From: Proteobacteria bacterium 005FR1
GTDB taxonomy: Bacteria; Pseudomonadota; Gammaproteobacteria; Pseudomonadales; Cellvibrionaceae
NCBI GenBank assembly: GCA_026192395.1
Contig: WACF01000002.1
Location: 310,001-374,000 of the forward strand
Direction: 5' to 3'
Length of the DNA: 64,000 nucleotides
Numbering within the stretch: the stretch's first letter is position 1; each line of letters opens with the position of its first letter. Shown piece by piece: positions 45,622 through 56,772 of this stretch. The translations under genes were made by a program, and so were the position numbers. The notes below the pieces were generated by a model. That model saw only the letters and a program-made list of their open reading frames with translations. It ran no database searches and was not told the origin of the DNA.

Positions 45622-46857
45622 ATGGCGAGTGCAAACGATAGTCGAATGATCGTTGGCCTGGATATCGGGACATCCAAGGTGGTTGCCATTGTAGGTGAGG
45701 TGTCCAACGACGGCCGAATCGAAGTGGTGGGCATTGGATCGCACCGCTCCAATGGTCTGAAAAAAGGCGTGGTGGTTAACATCGAGTCCACTGTGCAATC
45801 GATCCAGCGCGCGGTGGAGGAAGCCGAGCTGATGGCGGGCTGTCAGATTCACTCGGTTTACGCGGGTATCGCGGGCAGTCATATTCGCAGTTTGAATTCT
45901 CACGGCATCGTGGCGATCAAGGATCGAGAAGTATTTTCACAGGACATCGACCGCGTGATCGATGCGGCCCAGGCGGTGGCGATTCCGGCTGACCAGAAGG
46001 TTCTGCACATCATTCCGCAGGAATATCTGATCGATGAGCAGGAGGGTGTCAAGGAGCCGCTGGGCATGTCCGGCGTTCGCCTTGAAGCCAAGGTTCATTT
46101 GGTGACTTGCGCCGTGAACGCAGCGCAAAACATCGAGAAATGCATTCGTCGCTGCGGTCTGGAAGTCGACGACATCATTCTCGAGCAGCTGGCCTCAAGC
46201 TACGCGGTGCTGACCGACGATGAAAAGGAATTGGGTGTGTGCATGGTGGACATCGGTGGCGGCACGACCGACATCGCCATCTTCACCGAAGGCGCGATTC
46301 GGCACACGGGAGTGATTCCGATTGCCGGTGATCAGGTTACCAACGACATCGCCATGGCGCTGCGTACGCCGACACCGCACGCGGAAGAGATCAAGATCAA
46401 GTACGCCTGCGCGTTGGCGAAACTGACCGGCGCTGACGAGACCATCAAGGTGCCCAGCGTCGGCGACCGAGCGCCGCGCGACCTGTCTCGCCAGGCCTTG
46501 GCGGAAGTGGTCGAGCCGCGCTATGACGAACTGTTTACGCTGGTGCAGGCAGAGTTGCGTCGCAGCGGTTTCGAAGATTTGCTGGCGGCGGGCATCGTTT
46601 TGACCGGCGGCACTTCGAAGATGGAAGGCGTTGTGGAGTTGGCGGAAGAGATTTTCCACATGCCCGTGCGCCTGGGTGCCCCGGCAAACATCCGCGGCCT
46701 AAAGGATATCGTCGATAATCCGATTTACTCCACGGGCGTGGGCTTGTTGATGTACGGCTTGCAGCAGCAGGGTGGGAGCGGCGAAGGTCGAACCAACAGA
46801 ACATCCGGAAATTCCTGGTGGAACAAGGTAAAAACCTGGTACCAGGGAAATTTTTGA
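45622..46857 (+). CDS. ftsA: Actin-like division protein FtsA
   Basis: 411 residues. Actin-fold motifs: VGLDIGTSKVVAIVGE, VDIGGGTTDIAIF and VLTGGTSKMEGV. The C-terminal amphipathic stretch (WWNKVKTWYQGNF) is the membrane-targeting sequence. Tethers FtsZ to the membrane. A 65-base gap separates it from ftsQ. Confidence 0.97.
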   Translation: MASANDSRMIVGLDIGTSKVVAIVGEVSNDGRIEVVGIGSHRSNGLKKGVVVNIESTVQSIQRAVEEAELMAGCQIHSVYAGIAGSHIRSLNSHGIVAIKDREVFSQDIDRVIDAAQAVAIPADQKVLHIIPQEYLIDEQEGVKEPLGMSGVRLEAKVHLVTCAVNAAQNIEKCIRRCGLEVDDIILEQLASSYAVLTDDEKELGVCMVDIGGGTTDIAIFTEGAIRHTGVIPIAGDQVTNDIAMALRTPTPHAEEIKIKYACALAKLTGADETIKVPSVGDRAPRDLSRQALAEVVEPRYDELFTLVQAELRRSGFEDLLAAGIVLTGGTSKMEGVVELAEEIFHMPVRLGAPANIRGLKDIVDNPIYSTGVGLLMYGLQQQGGSGEGRTNRTSGNSWWNKVKTWYQGNF

Positions 46858-46986
46858 AGCAAACGAAGCGAATACGAATTTTCAGAAGGAAAATCTTTTA
46901 AAAGAACAATCAGCACTGCTCTCTAAAGAAACAATCAGGGCTAAAGAAAAAATCAATTTCAAGCTTCACGCAAAAGGGGATCTACT

Positions 46987-48147
46987 ATGTTTCAGCTAGT
47001 TGACAACGTTCCGCAAAACGCAGTCATCAAAGTAATCGGTATCGGCGGTGGCGGTGGCAACGCCGTCAAGCACATGATCGACAACGATGTGGAAGGTGTC
47101 GAATTCATTTGTGCCAACACCGATGCGCAAGCGCTGAAAGATATCAAGGCGCGCACTGTGTTGCAGTTGGGCAGCACCATGACCAAGGGGCTGGGCGCCG
47201 GAGCCAATCCGGAAGTGGGCCGTCAGGCTGCGATGGAAGATCGCGAGCGCATTGCCGAGGTGCTGCAGGGCGCGGACATGGTCTTCATCACCGCCGGTAT
47301 GGGTGGTGGTACCGGTACCGGTGGCACCCCGGTGGTTGCAGAGGTAGCTCGCGAGCTGGGTATCCTCACCGTCGCGGTGGTAACCAAGCCCTTCAGTTTC
47401 GAGGGTCGCAAGCGCATGACGGTCGCCGACGAAGGCATCCGTGATCTGCAGGACCGCGTGGATTCCCTGATCACCATCCCCAACGAGAAACTGCTTGCGG
47501 TTCTGGGCAAGCAAACCAGCCTGCTGGATGCCTTCAAGCAGGCCAACAACGTTCTGCTCGGCGCAGTGCAGGGTATCGCGGATCTGATCATTCGCCCCGG
47601 GATGATCAACGTGGACTTCGCGGACGTGCGAACCGTGATGTCCGAGATGGGCATGGCGATGATGGGTACCGGTCGCGCAGTCGGCGAAAACCGTGCGCGC
47701 GAAGCGGCGGAAGCGGCGATCCACAGCCCCTTGCTGGAAGATATCAATCTGCAGGGTGCGCGCGGTATCCTGGTGAACATTACCGCTGGCCCCGATCTGT
47801 CCCTCGGCGAATTCTCGGAAGTGGGTGACACGATCGAGGAGTTTGCGTCCAGCGACGCCACGGTCGTGGTAGGCACCGTGATCGACCCGAACCTGACCGA
47901 CGAGCTGCGGGTGACCGTGGTAGCTACCGGTCTCGGTGCGGAAAAAATGGAAAAAGCGCCGGTTGCGACTAAAGTTGTCGATAATACTGTTCGCAAAAAC
48001 GGTCAGCCGGACTACAGTGCATTGGATCGTCCGACCGTGCTGCGCTCACAGGCTGCTTCATCGCGTCCCAAGGTGCAGTCGCATATCGACGAGAGCGAAA
48101 TGGAATACCTGGATATCCCGGCTTTCCTGCGCCGACAGGCTGACTAG
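46987..48147 (+). CDS. ftsZ: Tubulin-like division GTPase FtsZ
   Basis: 386 residues. GTP-binding loop [15 protein letters not shown], early [15 protein letters not shown], and the conserved C-terminal peptide [11 protein letters not shown] that binds FtsA and ZipA. Forms the Z-ring. Preceded by AAAGGGGA and by a 129-base gap that may hold extra promoters. Confidence 0.98.
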   Translation: MFQLVDNVPQNAVIKVIGIGGGGGNAVKHMIDNDVEGVEFICANTDAQALKDIKARTVLQLGSTMTKGLGAGANPEVGRQAAMEDRERIAEVLQGADMVFITAGMGGGTGTGGTPVVAEVARELGILTVAVVTKPFSFEGRKRMTVADEGIRDLQDRVDSLITIPNEKLLAVLGKQTSLLDAFKQANNVLLGAVQGIADLIIRPGMINVDFADVRTVMSEMGMAMMGTGRAVGENRAREAAEAAIHSPLLEDINLQGARGILVNITAGPDLSLGEFSEVGDTIEEFASSDATVVVGTVIDPNLTDELRVTVVATGLGAEKMEKAPVATKVVDNTVRKNGQPDYSALDRPTVLRSQAASSRPKVQSHIDESEMEYLDIPAFLRRQAD

Positions 48148-48324
48148 CCGAAATAAGGCAAACGTGTCCCGGGAACCTTTCTTGCTTCTTCTTATAAGCC
48201 GTCTCCATACGGCTTTGGCGAGGGGGGCCCCGGGTCACCAATTAACTCCGGAATTTTCGTGAAGCGGCTAACGTTTTGGGCATGTAGCTCGCGGAATGCG
48301 CGGGTTTCCGCTCATACTTAAGCA

Positions 48325-48354
48325 TTGTTACAAGTAGGGCTTTTCTGATAGTAT
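48325..48354 (+). promoter_or_regulatory. Possible lpxC promoter
   Basis: TTGTTA (48325-48330), 18 bases, TAGTAT (48349-48354), about 40 bases upstream of lpxC. Fits the usual separate transcription of lpxC after ftsZ. Confidence 0.45.
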
Positions 48355-48393
48355 TCCGGCCTCTCGCGGCCTCACCTGGTGAAACTTTAATCG

Positions 48394-49302
48394 ATGATCA
48401 AACAAAGAACCTTAAAGAATGAAATCCGGGCCACCGGGGTCGGTTTGCACACTGGCCAGAAAGTGCTTCTGACGCTTAAACCAGCGGCCGTTGATACCGG
48501 AATCGTTTTTCGTCGCGTTGATCTCGATCCTGTAGTTGAAATCGAAGCCAAAGCAGAGAACGTCGGAGATACCACGCTCTCCACTTCCTTGATGAAGGGG
48601 GATGTGAAAGTCTCCACGGTTGAGCATTTGCTTTCCGCAATGGCCGGTCTCGGAATCGACAACGCCGTGGTTGAGGTCAATGCCTCTGAAGTCCCGATTA
48701 TGGACGGCTCCGCCGGGCCTTTCGTGTTCCTGCTGCAATCGGCGGGCATCATCGAGCAGCCTGCCGCCAAGAAATTTATCCGCATCAAAAAGCCGGTGGT
48801 GATCAAGGAAGGCGACAAGATTGCCAGCTTCCTGCCCTTTGACGGTTTCAAGGTGTCTTTTTCCATCGATTTCGATCATCCGGTTTTCCGCGACCGCCAG
48901 ACTGAAGCGGCAGTGGACTTCTCCAGCACTTCCTTCGTCAAGGAAGTGAGCCGCGCCCGGACTTTCGGCTTCATGCATGAGTTCGAGTACCTGCGTTCCA
49001 AGGGGCTGGCCAAGGGCGGCAGCATGGACAATGCGATTGTCGTGGATGAGTACCGGATCCTCAACGAGGACGGTCTGCGTTACCAGGACGAGTTTGTGAA
49101 GCACAAAGTTCTGGATGCGATTGGTGATCTCTACCTGCTCGGCAACAGCCTGATCGGCGAATTCAAGGCTCACAAATCTGGCCACGCGCTGAACAACCGC
49201 TCTCTGCGTGAGCTGATTGCCCGAGAAGATGCCTGGGAAGTCGTGACTTTCGAAGATGAAAGCGTTGCCCCGATTTCCTACATGCAGCCGATTCTCGCCT
49301 GA
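48394..49302 (+). CDS. lpxC: UDP-3-O-acyl-GlcNAc deacetylase
   Basis: 302 residues. Zinc ligands are in [16 protein letters not shown] and [23 protein letters not shown] holds the catalytic histidine. Committed step of lipid A synthesis. It ends the dcw cluster in the usual gammaproteobacterial order. Confidence 0.98.
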   Translation: MIKQRTLKNEIRATGVGLHTGQKVLLTLKPAAVDTGIVFRRVDLDPVVEIEAKAENVGDTTLSTSLMKGDVKVSTVEHLLSAMAGLGIDNAVVEVNASEVPIMDGSAGPFVFLLQSAGIIEQPAAKKFIRIKKPVVIKEGDKIASFLPFDGFKVSFSIDFDHPVFRDRQTEAAVDFSSTSFVKEVSRARTFGFMHEFEYLRSKGLAKGGSMDNAIVVDEYRILNEDGLRYQDEFVKHKVLDAIGDLYLLGNSLIGEFKAHKSGHALNNRSLRELIAREDAWEVVTFEDESVAPISYMQPILA

Positions 49303-49771
49303 TATCTCGTCCCTGATTCATCGAACCCGGGAGTTCCTCCCGGGCTCTCCCTGCCCCACGCACAATCTTGCTCCCGTGCGTTGCCTCCGCACAGCGGCGT
49401 CTGGGCGCCATTTATCCAATTCTTGCGCAATTCCTCAAAATGACGATGGTAATACATTGTTTTGTATGCCATATTTTCGATAACTCAAAAGAGGAAAGGG
49501 GCGCCGGGCGAACCAACAATCGCCGCCAAGTGGCGCGACCCCTCCCGCAAAGCTGAACTAAAAACAGCAACTTACGAATTCAATAGCACGGCAGTCAGCG
49601 TTTTCACGACAGCTGATTGCGCGCTAAGTCTCTGTTTCCCAAAGACTTTGCTTGTGTTACTGTTCGGGCCAGCTCAGCAATATTCGGTCCTCGTCCGAGC
49701 GACGAGACAGCGGACTGGCTTTGATCTAGGGGTTTGACGATGTTTTGTCGAAGGGCGTGGACGACTTCACC
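49303..49771. other. Non-coding gap between lpxC and the M23 peptidase
   Basis: About 470 bases with no convincing gene on either strand; the short open frames lack ribosome sites and resemble nothing known. Contents: a hairpin after lpxC (49326-49344), an AT-rich stretch near 49440-49490, and the leader of the peptidase gene. In Pseudomonas a DUF721 (DciA-like) gene occupies this position. Confidence 0.6.
49326..49344 (+). terminator. Hairpin after lpxC
   Basis: CCCGGGAG (49326-49333), loop TTC, CTCCCGGG (49337-49344): a perfect 8-base-pair GC stem 24 bases after the lpxC stop. The following sequence is C/T-rich without a true T-run, so termination is probable but not certain. Confidence 0.6.
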
Positions 49772-50704
49772 ATGAGAGTCATCCTGGTCAGTAAACGCAA
49801 CGGCCGCACTCGCAGCTTTACCCTGAATGGCTGGACCCGCGGGCTGCTTTCCCTCTTTCTGGTGGGCTCTCTCACTGCGCTTGGCTTCATGGTCTCCGTG
49901 CAGTTTGACCGCAGCGAAAACAGCGAACTCTTCTCCGAAGAATCCACCCGTCTCTGGAGCCAGACTCTCGACCAGCAAAAGGTGGAAATCGCCGAAGCCC
50001 GCCGGCAGGCGGAGGAGCGGCTCTCCGCGCTGACTCTGCGCGTTGCGGAGTTACAGGCGCGTCTGCTGCGCCTGGACGCACTGGGTGAGCGATTGACAAC
50101 CATCGCCAAGCTCGATCAGGGCGAGTTCGACTTCAGTCAGCCCCCGCCAGTGGGTGGTCCCGAAACCGCTGTCCTCGGTGAAGCCTACGAGGCTCCCGGC
50201 TTCCTCGACATGATCGACAAGCTTACGGCACAGATCGAGGATCGCGAGCTGCAGTTGGAAACCCTGGAAGCGCTGCTGGCGAAGCAGAAAATCCAGAGCG
50301 ATATCTTCATTGCAGGCCGGCCAATCACCAAGGGCTGGATGTCTTCCCGCTTCGGCCGCCGAACGGACCCCTTTAACGGCAACATCGCATGGCACAGCGG
50401 TGTGGATTTCGCCGGCAAGCTCGGCTCGGACATTGTCTCGGTGGCAGCCGGAGTCGTAACCTGGTCCGGCGAGCGCTATGGCTACGGCCAGATGGTCGAA
50501 GTCAATCACGGTGGTGGCTTTTCCACCCGTTACGCCCACAACAGCGAGAACCTGGTTCACGTTGGCGATGTCGTGCAGAAAGGTCAGGTTATCGCCAAAA
50601 TGGGCTCGAGCGGTCGCTCAACCGGCCCTCACGTCCACTTCGAAGTCTACAAGCACGGTCGCGCTGTCGATCCGGCCACCTATATCCACCGCGCAGCACG
50701 CTGA
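49772..50704 (+). CDS. M23 family metallopeptidase with coiled coil
   Basis: About 310 residues from ATG 49772; TTG 49745 is a possible earlier start. One membrane anchor (about 20-45), a coiled coil (about 55-115), then an M23 LytM domain with zinc ligands in WHSGVDFAG and the HxH of GPHVHFEV. An intact site suggests an active periplasmic endopeptidase cutting peptidoglycan crosslinks. Location between lpxC and secA is the same as in pseudomonads. Confidence 0.9.
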   Translation: MRVILVSKRNGRTRSFTLNGWTRGLLSLFLVGSLTALGFMVSVQFDRSENSELFSEESTRLWSQTLDQQKVEIAEARRQAEERLSALTLRVAELQARLLRLDALGERLTTIAKLDQGEFDFSQPPPVGGPETAVLGEAYEAPGFLDMIDKLTAQIEDRELQLETLEALLAKQKIQSDIFIAGRPITKGWMSSRFGRRTDPFNGNIAWHSGVDFAGKLGSDIVSVAAGVVTWSGERYGYGQMVEVNHGGGFSTRYAHNSENLVHVGDVVQKGQVIAKMGSSGRSTGPHVHFEVYKHGRAVDPATYIHRAAR

Positions 50705-50904
50705 CCCTCCTCCTGAATCCACTTATTCCGCGCCCGGCCCTTTATTTTCCGGGACGCGGCCCCCATTAAGCAGGGTTTGCGAGGCGCTCTCCCGCGTTTC
50801 TCCAGAGCCCTTAAAGTAGCAATCGAACCGTCGCCTGTAGTAGATTGTCCGGCATTTTTAGCCGGCATCTGTCGGCGGTATCCCCAAAACAGTTGGACCC
50901 ATTC

Positions 50905-53643
50905 ATGATAGGCACAGTTGTTCGTTCCATTTTCGGCACAAAAAATGACCGGGAACTCCGGCGGATGCGCAAGATTGTCGCGCGGATCAATGAGCTGGAA
51001 AAATCGACGCAGGACCTCGATGACGAGGCGCTAAAACAGAAGACTGCCGAATTTCGCCAGCGCCACAGCGATGGCGAAACCCTGGACGATTTATTGCCGG
51101 AAGCCTTCGCCGCGGTACGCGAGGCCAGCCGGCGCACCCTCGGCATGCGCCACTTCGATGTGCAGTTGATCGGGGGTATCACCCTGCACGAAGGCAGGAT
51201 CGCGGAAATGAAGACCGGGGAAGGTAAGACCCTGGTTGCGACCCTGGCGGCCTATCTAAACGCCATTCCCGGCCAAGGTGTGCACCTGGTGACGGTGAAT
51301 GATTACCTGGCGAGCCGTGATGCGCAGTGGATGAAGCCCATCTACGAGTTTCTTGGCATGACGGTGGGCGTCATCCAATCCATGCAGCCGCCGCAAGTCA
51401 AACGCATGGCCTACGGCGCGGATATCACCTACGGCACCAACAACGAATACGGATTCGACTACCTGCGCGACAACATGGCCTTGCGCACCCAGGACAAGGT
51501 TCAGCGGGGTATGAACTTCGCCATCGTGGACGAGGTTGACTCTATTCTAATCGACGAGGCGCGCACGCCGCTGATCATTTCCGGCGCGGCCCAGGACAGT
51601 TCTGCGTTGTACAAACGCATCAACGCGCTGATTCCGAAGCTGAAGCGCCAGGTGGAAGCTGACGAAGGCGCTGAGGGCGAGCCCGGTCACTACATCATCG
51701 ACGAGAAGAGCCGCCAGGTTGAGCTGACGGAACTCGGTCATCAGCTCGTCGAAGAGATGCTCATCAAGGAAGGGCTGCTTGGCGAGGACGACAGCCTCTA
51801 TTCACCGGCCAATCTCGGCCTGGTTCACCACGTCAACTCCGCCCTGCGGGCGCATACGCTGTTTCACCGCGATGTGGACTACATCATTCAGAACAATGCG
51901 GTGGTGCTAATTGACGAGCACACCGGACGCACCATGCCCGGTCGCCGGCTTTCTGAAGGTCTGCATCAGGCGATTGAAGCAAAAGAGGGGGTGGCGATCC
52001 AGAGCGAGAGCCAGACCCTCGCTTCCACTACCTTCCAGAACTACTTCCGTCTGTACGAAAAACTCTCCGGCATGACCGGCACGGCAGATACTGAAGCGTT
52101 CGAATTCCGTCAGATCTACGGCCTCGATGTGGTGGTCATCCCCACCAACAAGCCGGTTCAGCGCAACGACCTGAACGATCTCGTCTACATGTCCATGGAG
52201 GAGAAGTACGAGGCGATCATCGAAGACATCAGATCCTGTCAGGAGAAGGGCGCTCCGGTGCTGGTGGGTGTGGGTTCTATCGAAACCTCCGAGGAAGTGT
52301 CCCGCCGTCTGCAGAAAGCTGGCATTCAGCATCAGGTCCTCAACGCCAAATTCCACGAGAAGGAAGCGGAAATCGTTGCACAAGCGGGCCGCCCGGGTAC
52401 GGTGACCATTGCCACCAATATGGCCGGTCGGGGTACCGATATTGTGCTCGGCGGTAACTGGGAAGCGGAAGTGGCCAAGGTGGAAGACGCGACTCAGGAG
52501 CAAATCGATGCGGTGAAGGCAGAGTGGCAGAAGCGCCACGCTCAGGTGATCGAAGCGGGTGGTCTGCACATCATCTGTACTGAACGAAACGAATCTCGCC
52601 GCATCGACAACCAGTTCCGCGGCCGTGCCGGTCGTCAGGGTGACCCGGGTGTTTCCCGCTTCTATCTGTCGATGGAAGATAACCTGATGCGGATCTTCGC
52701 CTCCGACTCCATGCGCAATTTCATGCAGCGCCTCGGAATGGAAAAGGGCGAAGCGATCGAGAGCCGCATGCTCACCAATACCATCGAAAACGCACAGCGC
52801 AAGGTCGAAGGTCGCAACTTTGATATCCGAAAGCAGCTGCTGGAATACGACGACGTGGCCAATGACCAGCGTCAGGTGGTCTATCAGCAGCGTGAGGACC
52901 TTCTTGCGTCGGAAGACATCACCGAAGCGGTCAGTGCTATTCGCAGCGACGTGATCAACGACACGATCAACGGCTTCATTCCGCCCCAAAGCATCGAAGA
53001 GCAGTGGGATATCCCCGGTCTCGAGCAGCATCTATCCGCCGAATACAATCTGCAGTTGCCCATCCAGAAATGGCTGGATGAAGACGAAAACCTGCACGAA
53101 GAAACCCTGCGCGAGCGCATCCTCGAGGCGGCACAGAAAGCCTACGACGAGAAATCTGAGCGCTTCGGCGAAGTGATCCGCGACATCGAAAAGCAGGTCA
53201 TGCTGCAGGTGCTCGACAGCCATTGGAAGGAGCATCTTGCCAATATGGATCACCTGCGTCAGGGTATCGGCCTGCGTGCTTACGCGCAGAAGAACCCGAA
53301 GCAGGAGTACAAACGAGAAGCCTTCGAGCTCTTCCAGTCGATGCTCAGCAACATTCAGCACGAGACCATTCGCATTCTTGCCCGGGTAGAACCGATGACC
53401 CAGGAGCAGATGGAAGAGATGGAACGTCGCCAGCGCGAGGCGCTAGAGCGGCAGAAAATGCAACTACAGCATGCCGACGCCTCCGGCATGGGATCGCAGG
53501 CGCCGGCGGAAGCCGCGCCCGAGCAACCCGCCCAGGCCGCGCTGCAGGAGCCAGTGCGCCGCGGTGAGAAGGTGGGTCGCAATGAGCCCTGTCCCTGTGG
53601 CTCCGGCAAGAAGTACAAGCAGTGTCACGGCCGCCTCGCCTAG
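50905..53643 (+). CDS. secA: Protein translocase ATPase SecA
   Basis: 912 residues from ATG 50905, where SecA homology begins ([14 protein letters not shown]). Motifs: Walker [40 protein letters not shown] and [13 protein letters not shown]. The C-terminal zinc tail is [17 protein letters not shown], which binds SecB and lipids. Drives preprotein export through SecYEG. An in-frame reading 60 bases longer lacks a ribosome site. No secM is visible upstream. Confidence 0.97.
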   Translation: MIGTVVRSIFGTKNDRELRRMRKIVARINELEKSTQDLDDEALKQKTAEFRQRHSDGETLDDLLPEAFAAVREASRRTLGMRHFDVQLIGGITLHEGRIAEMKTGEGKTLVATLAAYLNAIPGQGVHLVTVNDYLASRDAQWMKPIYEFLGMTVGVIQSMQPPQVKRMAYGADITYGTNNEYGFDYLRDNMALRTQDKVQRGMNFAIVDEVDSILIDEARTPLIISGAAQDSSALYKRINALIPKLKRQVEADEGAEGEPGHYIIDEKSRQVELTELGHQLVEEMLIKEGLLGEDDSLYSPANLGLVHHVNSALRAHTLFHRDVDYIIQNNAVVLIDEHTGRTMPGRRLSEGLHQAIEAKEGVAIQSESQTLASTTFQNYFRLYEKLSGMTGTADTEAFEFRQIYGLDVVVIPTNKPVQRNDLNDLVYMSMEEKYEAIIEDIRSCQEKGAPVLVGVGSIETSEEVSRRLQKAGIQHQVLNAKFHEKEAEIVAQAGRPGTVTIATNMAGRGTDIVLGGNWEAEVAKVEDATQEQIDAVKAEWQKRHAQVIEAGGLHIICTERNESRRIDNQFRGRAGRQGDPGVSRFYLSMEDNLMRIFASDSMRNFMQRLGMEKGEAIESRMLTNTIENAQRKVEGRNFDIRKQLLEYDDVANDQRQVVYQQREDLLASEDITEAVSAIRSDVINDTINGFIPPQSIEEQWDIPGLEQHLSAEYNLQLPIQKWLDEDENLHEETLRERILEAAQKAYDEKSERFGEVIRDIEKQVMLQVLDSHWKEHLANMDHLRQGIGLRAYAQKNPKQEYKREAFELFQSMLSNIQHETIRILARVEPMTQEQMEEMERRQREALERQKMQLQHADASGMGSQAPAEAAPEQPAQAALQEPVRRGEKVGRNEPCPCGSGKKYKQCHGRLA

Positions 53644-53678
53644 CTTTTTCGCAAGGCTGCCGAGTTCCTATAATTTCC

Positions 53679-53705
53679 AGCCCCTCTTCAGGGGCTTTTT
53701 CTTTT
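53679..53705 (+). terminator. Intrinsic terminator after secA
   Basis: AGCCCCT (53679-53685), loop CTTC, AGGGGCT (53690-53696), then TTTTCTTTT. A TATAAT at 53669-53674 immediately upstream may be an argJ -10 box, which would place this hairpin at the start of the argJ leader. Confidence 0.85.
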
Positions 53706-53718
53706 CCGAGAATGAAAC

Positions 53719-54942
53719 ATGACCGTCGGTGACATTCCTTTTCCGCAGATCAACCCTCTTTCCGGTGTGAAACTCGGCGCTGTCGGCGCCGCGATCAAAC
53801 GCCAGGGCCGTGACGACATCCTGATTTTCGAACTGGCCGAAGGCAGCACGGTCAGCGGCGTCTTCACTCAGAACGCCTTCTGCGCCGCGCCGGTCACTCT
53901 GGCCAAGCGGCACTTGCAGGCGAGCGGCGGTGCGATTCGCTATCTGGTGATCAACTCGGGCAACGCCAACGCCTGCACTGGTGACAAGGGCCTGGCGGAC
54001 GCATTGGCAGTGTGTCAGGAAATCGCCAACCACAAGGGTGTGGCGGTGGAACAGGTTCTTCCCTTCTCAACAGGCGTAATCGGCGAACTGTTGCCGCTGC
54101 CAAAGATGGTTGCCGCGATTCCAACCGCGTTATCAGATTTGAAGGAAGACAACTGGGCGCGGGCTGCGCGCACAATAATGACCACCGATACGGTGCCAAA
54201 GGCGGCCACACGTCATTTTGAAGTGGACGGCAAGGTGGTAACCGTAACAGGTATCGCCAAGGGCTCGGGCATGATCAAGCCTAATATGGCGACCATGCTC
54301 GGCTTTGTTGCCACCGATGCGGCGGTAACAGCTGATCTGCTCAATTCCGTCGTAAAGCGTGCAGCCGACAAATCCTTCAACCGGGTCGTGGTTGATGGCG
54401 ATACCTCCACCAACGATGCCTGCATGCTGATGGCCAGTGGCCAATCGGGCGTGCGCATCAGTAGCTCCGAGGGCGAGCTGTATCAGCGCTTCGTGCAAGC
54501 GGTTGAGGAAGTCTGCACCGAACTGGCGCAGATGCTGATCCGGGATGGCGAAGGTGCGACCAAGTTCATCGCCGTTAACGTGAAGGGCGGCAAGACTGAG
54601 GACGAGTGCCGAAAGGTGGCCTATGCGGTCGCGCAATCGCCGCTGATCAAAACCGCGTTCTTCGCGTCCGATCCAAACTGGGGCCGCATCGTTGCCGCGA
54701 TTGGGTACGCGGGCGTCGAAGGACTGGATGCATCTAGAGTATCCGTTCATCTGGACGACGTATTGATCGTTGACAACGGCATGCGCGCATCCAGCTACAC
54801 GGAAGAGCAGGGCCAGCAGGTGATGAATCAGAGTGATATCAATATCAACATTCATCTGGGTCGCGGCGAAGCCGAACAAACGGTGTGGACCACGGACTTC
54901 TCCCACGACTACATCAAGATCAACGCCGAGTACCGCACCTAA
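53719..54942 (+). CDS. argJ: Bifunctional ornithine acetyltransferase / NAGS
   Basis: 407 residues. The self-cleavage site is the Ala-Thr pair of KPNMATMLGF; the Thr becomes the N-terminal nucleophile of the beta chain. GDTSTNDACMLMASG follows. Recycles the acetyl group from acetylornithine to glutamate in arginine synthesis. Enzymes of this type may be mono- or bifunctional; sequence reading does not separate them. Confidence 0.95.
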   Translation: MTVGDIPFPQINPLSGVKLGAVGAAIKRQGRDDILIFELAEGSTVSGVFTQNAFCAAPVTLAKRHLQASGGAIRYLVINSGNANACTGDKGLADALAVCQEIANHKGVAVEQVLPFSTGVIGELLPLPKMVAAIPTALSDLKEDNWARAARTIMTTDTVPKAATRHFEVDGKVVTVTGIAKGSGMIKPNMATMLGFVATDAAVTADLLNSVVKRAADKSFNRVVVDGDTSTNDACMLMASGQSGVRISSSEGELYQRFVQAVEEVCTELAQMLIRDGEGATKFIAVNVKGGKTEDECRKVAYAVAQSPLIKTAFFASDPNWGRIVAAIGYAGVEGLDASRVSVHLDDVLIVDNGMRASSYTEEQGQQVMNQSDININIHLGRGEAEQTVWTTDFSHDYIKINAEYRT

Positions 54943-54977
54943 AGCGGCGAGGTGTCATCGCACAGATTGAATCGAGC

Positions 54978-55946
54978 ATGGGCAATCTCATCCATGTCGC
55001 AGTAGGCGTGATCCGTGCCTGCGACGGCAAAGTGCTGCTGGCGAAACGCCGCCAGGACGTTCACCAGGGCGGTCTATGGGAATTTCCCGGCGGCAAGGTG
55101 GAAGAGGGCGAATCGGTCGAAAACGCTCTGCGGCGTGAGCTGCAGGAGGAACTGGCCATCGAAGTCCTCGATTGCCGGCCCCTGATCCAGGTTCGTCATC
55201 ACTACGGCGACAAGTCGGTGCTGCTGGACGTCCGGGAGGTGCTGACCTTTTCTGGTACTCCCAGCGGGAATGAGGGTCAGCCGCTCCAGTGGGTGGCCAT
55301 TGGCGATCTGAAACCGGGCGATGACTGTCTCTATCCCTTGCCGGCGGCAAATGCCGCTATCATCAAAGCTCTGCGTGTTCCGGACGCGCTGGCAATCACG
55401 GGCGAATTCGCCGATCTCGCTGACTTCGAAGCGAGATTAGATCGGATGCTGCAGGCCGGGATTCGCTTCATCCAATTGCGTCCAACCGCATCTATTCAGA
55501 GATTCTCTTCTGCAGAGCTGCAGGATCTCGTTCGTCGAGTTTCGCAGCGCTGCTCAGCAAATCGCGCCGCACTGGTTATCAACAGCTCGTGGCTCGGCGG
55601 TGCAAATGCAGATTTCGGGATCCATCTGACCAGTCACGCGCTAGTGCATTGCAAGGCGCGGCCAGAGCTCGCACCCGGGGCGCTGCTCGGAGCCTCCTGT
55701 CATAACGAAGCAGATCTTGCCCGGGCCGCCGAGCTGGACGTGGACTACGTTGTGCTGTCGCCGGTCCAGGCAACGCCGACCCACCCGCAAGCGCAGGCAA
55801 TGGGCTGGAGCCGATTCCGCGAACTGGTCGAGACGGTGAACTTCCCGGTCTATGCCCTGGGAGGGCTCGGGATGGACGAGATGGAGAGAGCGAAAGCCGA
55901 AGGCGGGCAGGGCATCGCCGCGATCGGCGCTTTCTGGGGCAGGTAA
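54978..55946 (+). CDS. mutT: MutT (Nudix) hydrolase fused to a ThiE-like domain
   Basis: 322 residues. N-terminal half: Nudix box GGKVEEGESVENALRRELQE continuing to EL, typical of the 8-oxo-dGTP sanitising MutT. Second half (about 145-322): a thiamine-phosphate-synthase-like barrel (LGASCHNEADLARA, YALGGLG). The ThiE phosphate loop, usually PTxTK, reads TPTHPQ, so synthase activity is doubtful. Such fusions are known from pseudomonads. Position after argJ is also conserved. Confidence 0.92.
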   Translation: MGNLIHVAVGVIRACDGKVLLAKRRQDVHQGGLWEFPGGKVEEGESVENALRRELQEELAIEVLDCRPLIQVRHHYGDKSVLLDVREVLTFSGTPSGNEGQPLQWVAIGDLKPGDDCLYPLPAANAAIIKALRVPDALAITGEFADLADFEARLDRMLQAGIRFIQLRPTASIQRFSSAELQDLVRRVSQRCSANRAALVINSSWLGGANADFGIHLTSHALVHCKARPELAPGALLGASCHNEADLARAAELDVDYVVLSPVQATPTHPQAQAMGWSRFRELVETVNFPVYALGGLGMDEMERAKAEGGQGIAAIGAFWGR

Positions 55947-55957
55947 TCTGTTGCTGG

Positions 55958-56152
55958 TCAGTGCTCTTCCATATCGGAAGAAGAGCTGCTGTCCACGTCC
56001 TTATCTCCGGCGATGCGATGCTTCTCCTCCGCCCACTCACCGAAATCAATCATCTGACAGCGCTTGGAACAGAAAGGCCGGTAGGGGAAATCTTCGTTCC
56101 AGATTACCGGCGCCTTGCATTGGGGACATTGTAGTTCGATAGGTTCAGGCAT
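55958..56152 (-). CDS. yacG: DNA gyrase inhibitor YacG
   Basis: 64 residues. A four-cysteine zinc site: [10 protein letters not shown] and [17 protein letters not shown], the family signature. Small protein that binds GyrB. Conserved place after coaE. The serine/aspartate-rich C-terminus is variable in the family. Confidence 0.95.
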   Translation of the reverse strand: MPEPIELQCPQCKAPVIWNEDFPYRPFCSKRCQMIDFGEWAEEKHRIAGDKDVDSSSSSDMEEH

Positions 56153-56157
56153 GGTCT

Positions 56158-56763
56158 CTAGGCAGATGCTTCGGCGGACAGTTGGCAGTATTTCTCGTGC
56201 AATTTGCTTACATCGTCGGCGAGCGCCTCAAGGGTGCTGTCATTGACGATGACATCATCGGCATAGCTCAGCCGTTTGTCCCGGCCGGCCTGGGCGGCCA
56301 TAATCGCCTTGATCTGTTCTTCGCTGCTGGCATCGCGAGCCATCGAGCGCTCGACCTGCAGCTCTTCCGGTACATCCACCACCAGAATGCGCTGGGTCAG
56401 CCGGCTTTGACCGGTCTCCACCAGCAGCGGCGATACCAATACTGCGTAAGGTCCTTGCGCCTCCTGCAGCTGGCGCTGGATCTCCCGGTAGATCAGCGGG
56501 TGTAGCAGCTTCTCCAGCCATCCTCGCTCACCGGGATCGCCGAAAATCTTGTTGCGCAGCGCCTTACGGTTGAGCGCGCCGTCCTCCTGGATGACCTCGG
56601 GCCCAAAGTGCTCGGCGATTTTCGTCAGCGCCGGCTGGCCTTTCTCAACCACCACCCGCGCAGCGATATCGGCATCCACCACTGGAACACCGTGAGATTC
56701 GAAGAGTGCGGAGACAGCGGATTTCCCGCTGCCGATTCCGCCGGTCAACCCGACTACATACAT
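56158..56763 (-). CDS. coaE: Dephospho-CoA kinase
   Basis: 201 residues. P-loop [20 protein letters not shown], then [19 protein letters not shown]. Last step of coenzyme A synthesis. Five bases upstream of yacG and ten bases after pilD, as in the pilBCD-coaE-yacG order of pseudomonads. Confidence 0.97.
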   Translation of the reverse strand: MYVVGLTGGIGSGKSAVSALFESHGVPVVDADIAARVVVEKGQPALTKIAEHFGPEVIQEDGALNRKALRNKIFGDPGERGWLEKLLHPLIYREIQRQLQEAQGPYAVLVSPLLVETGQSRLTQRILVVDVPEELQVERSMARDASSEEQIKAIMAAQAGRDKRLSYADDVIVNDSTLEALADDVSKLHEKYCQLSAEASA

Positions 56764-56772
56764 GGCAAAACC

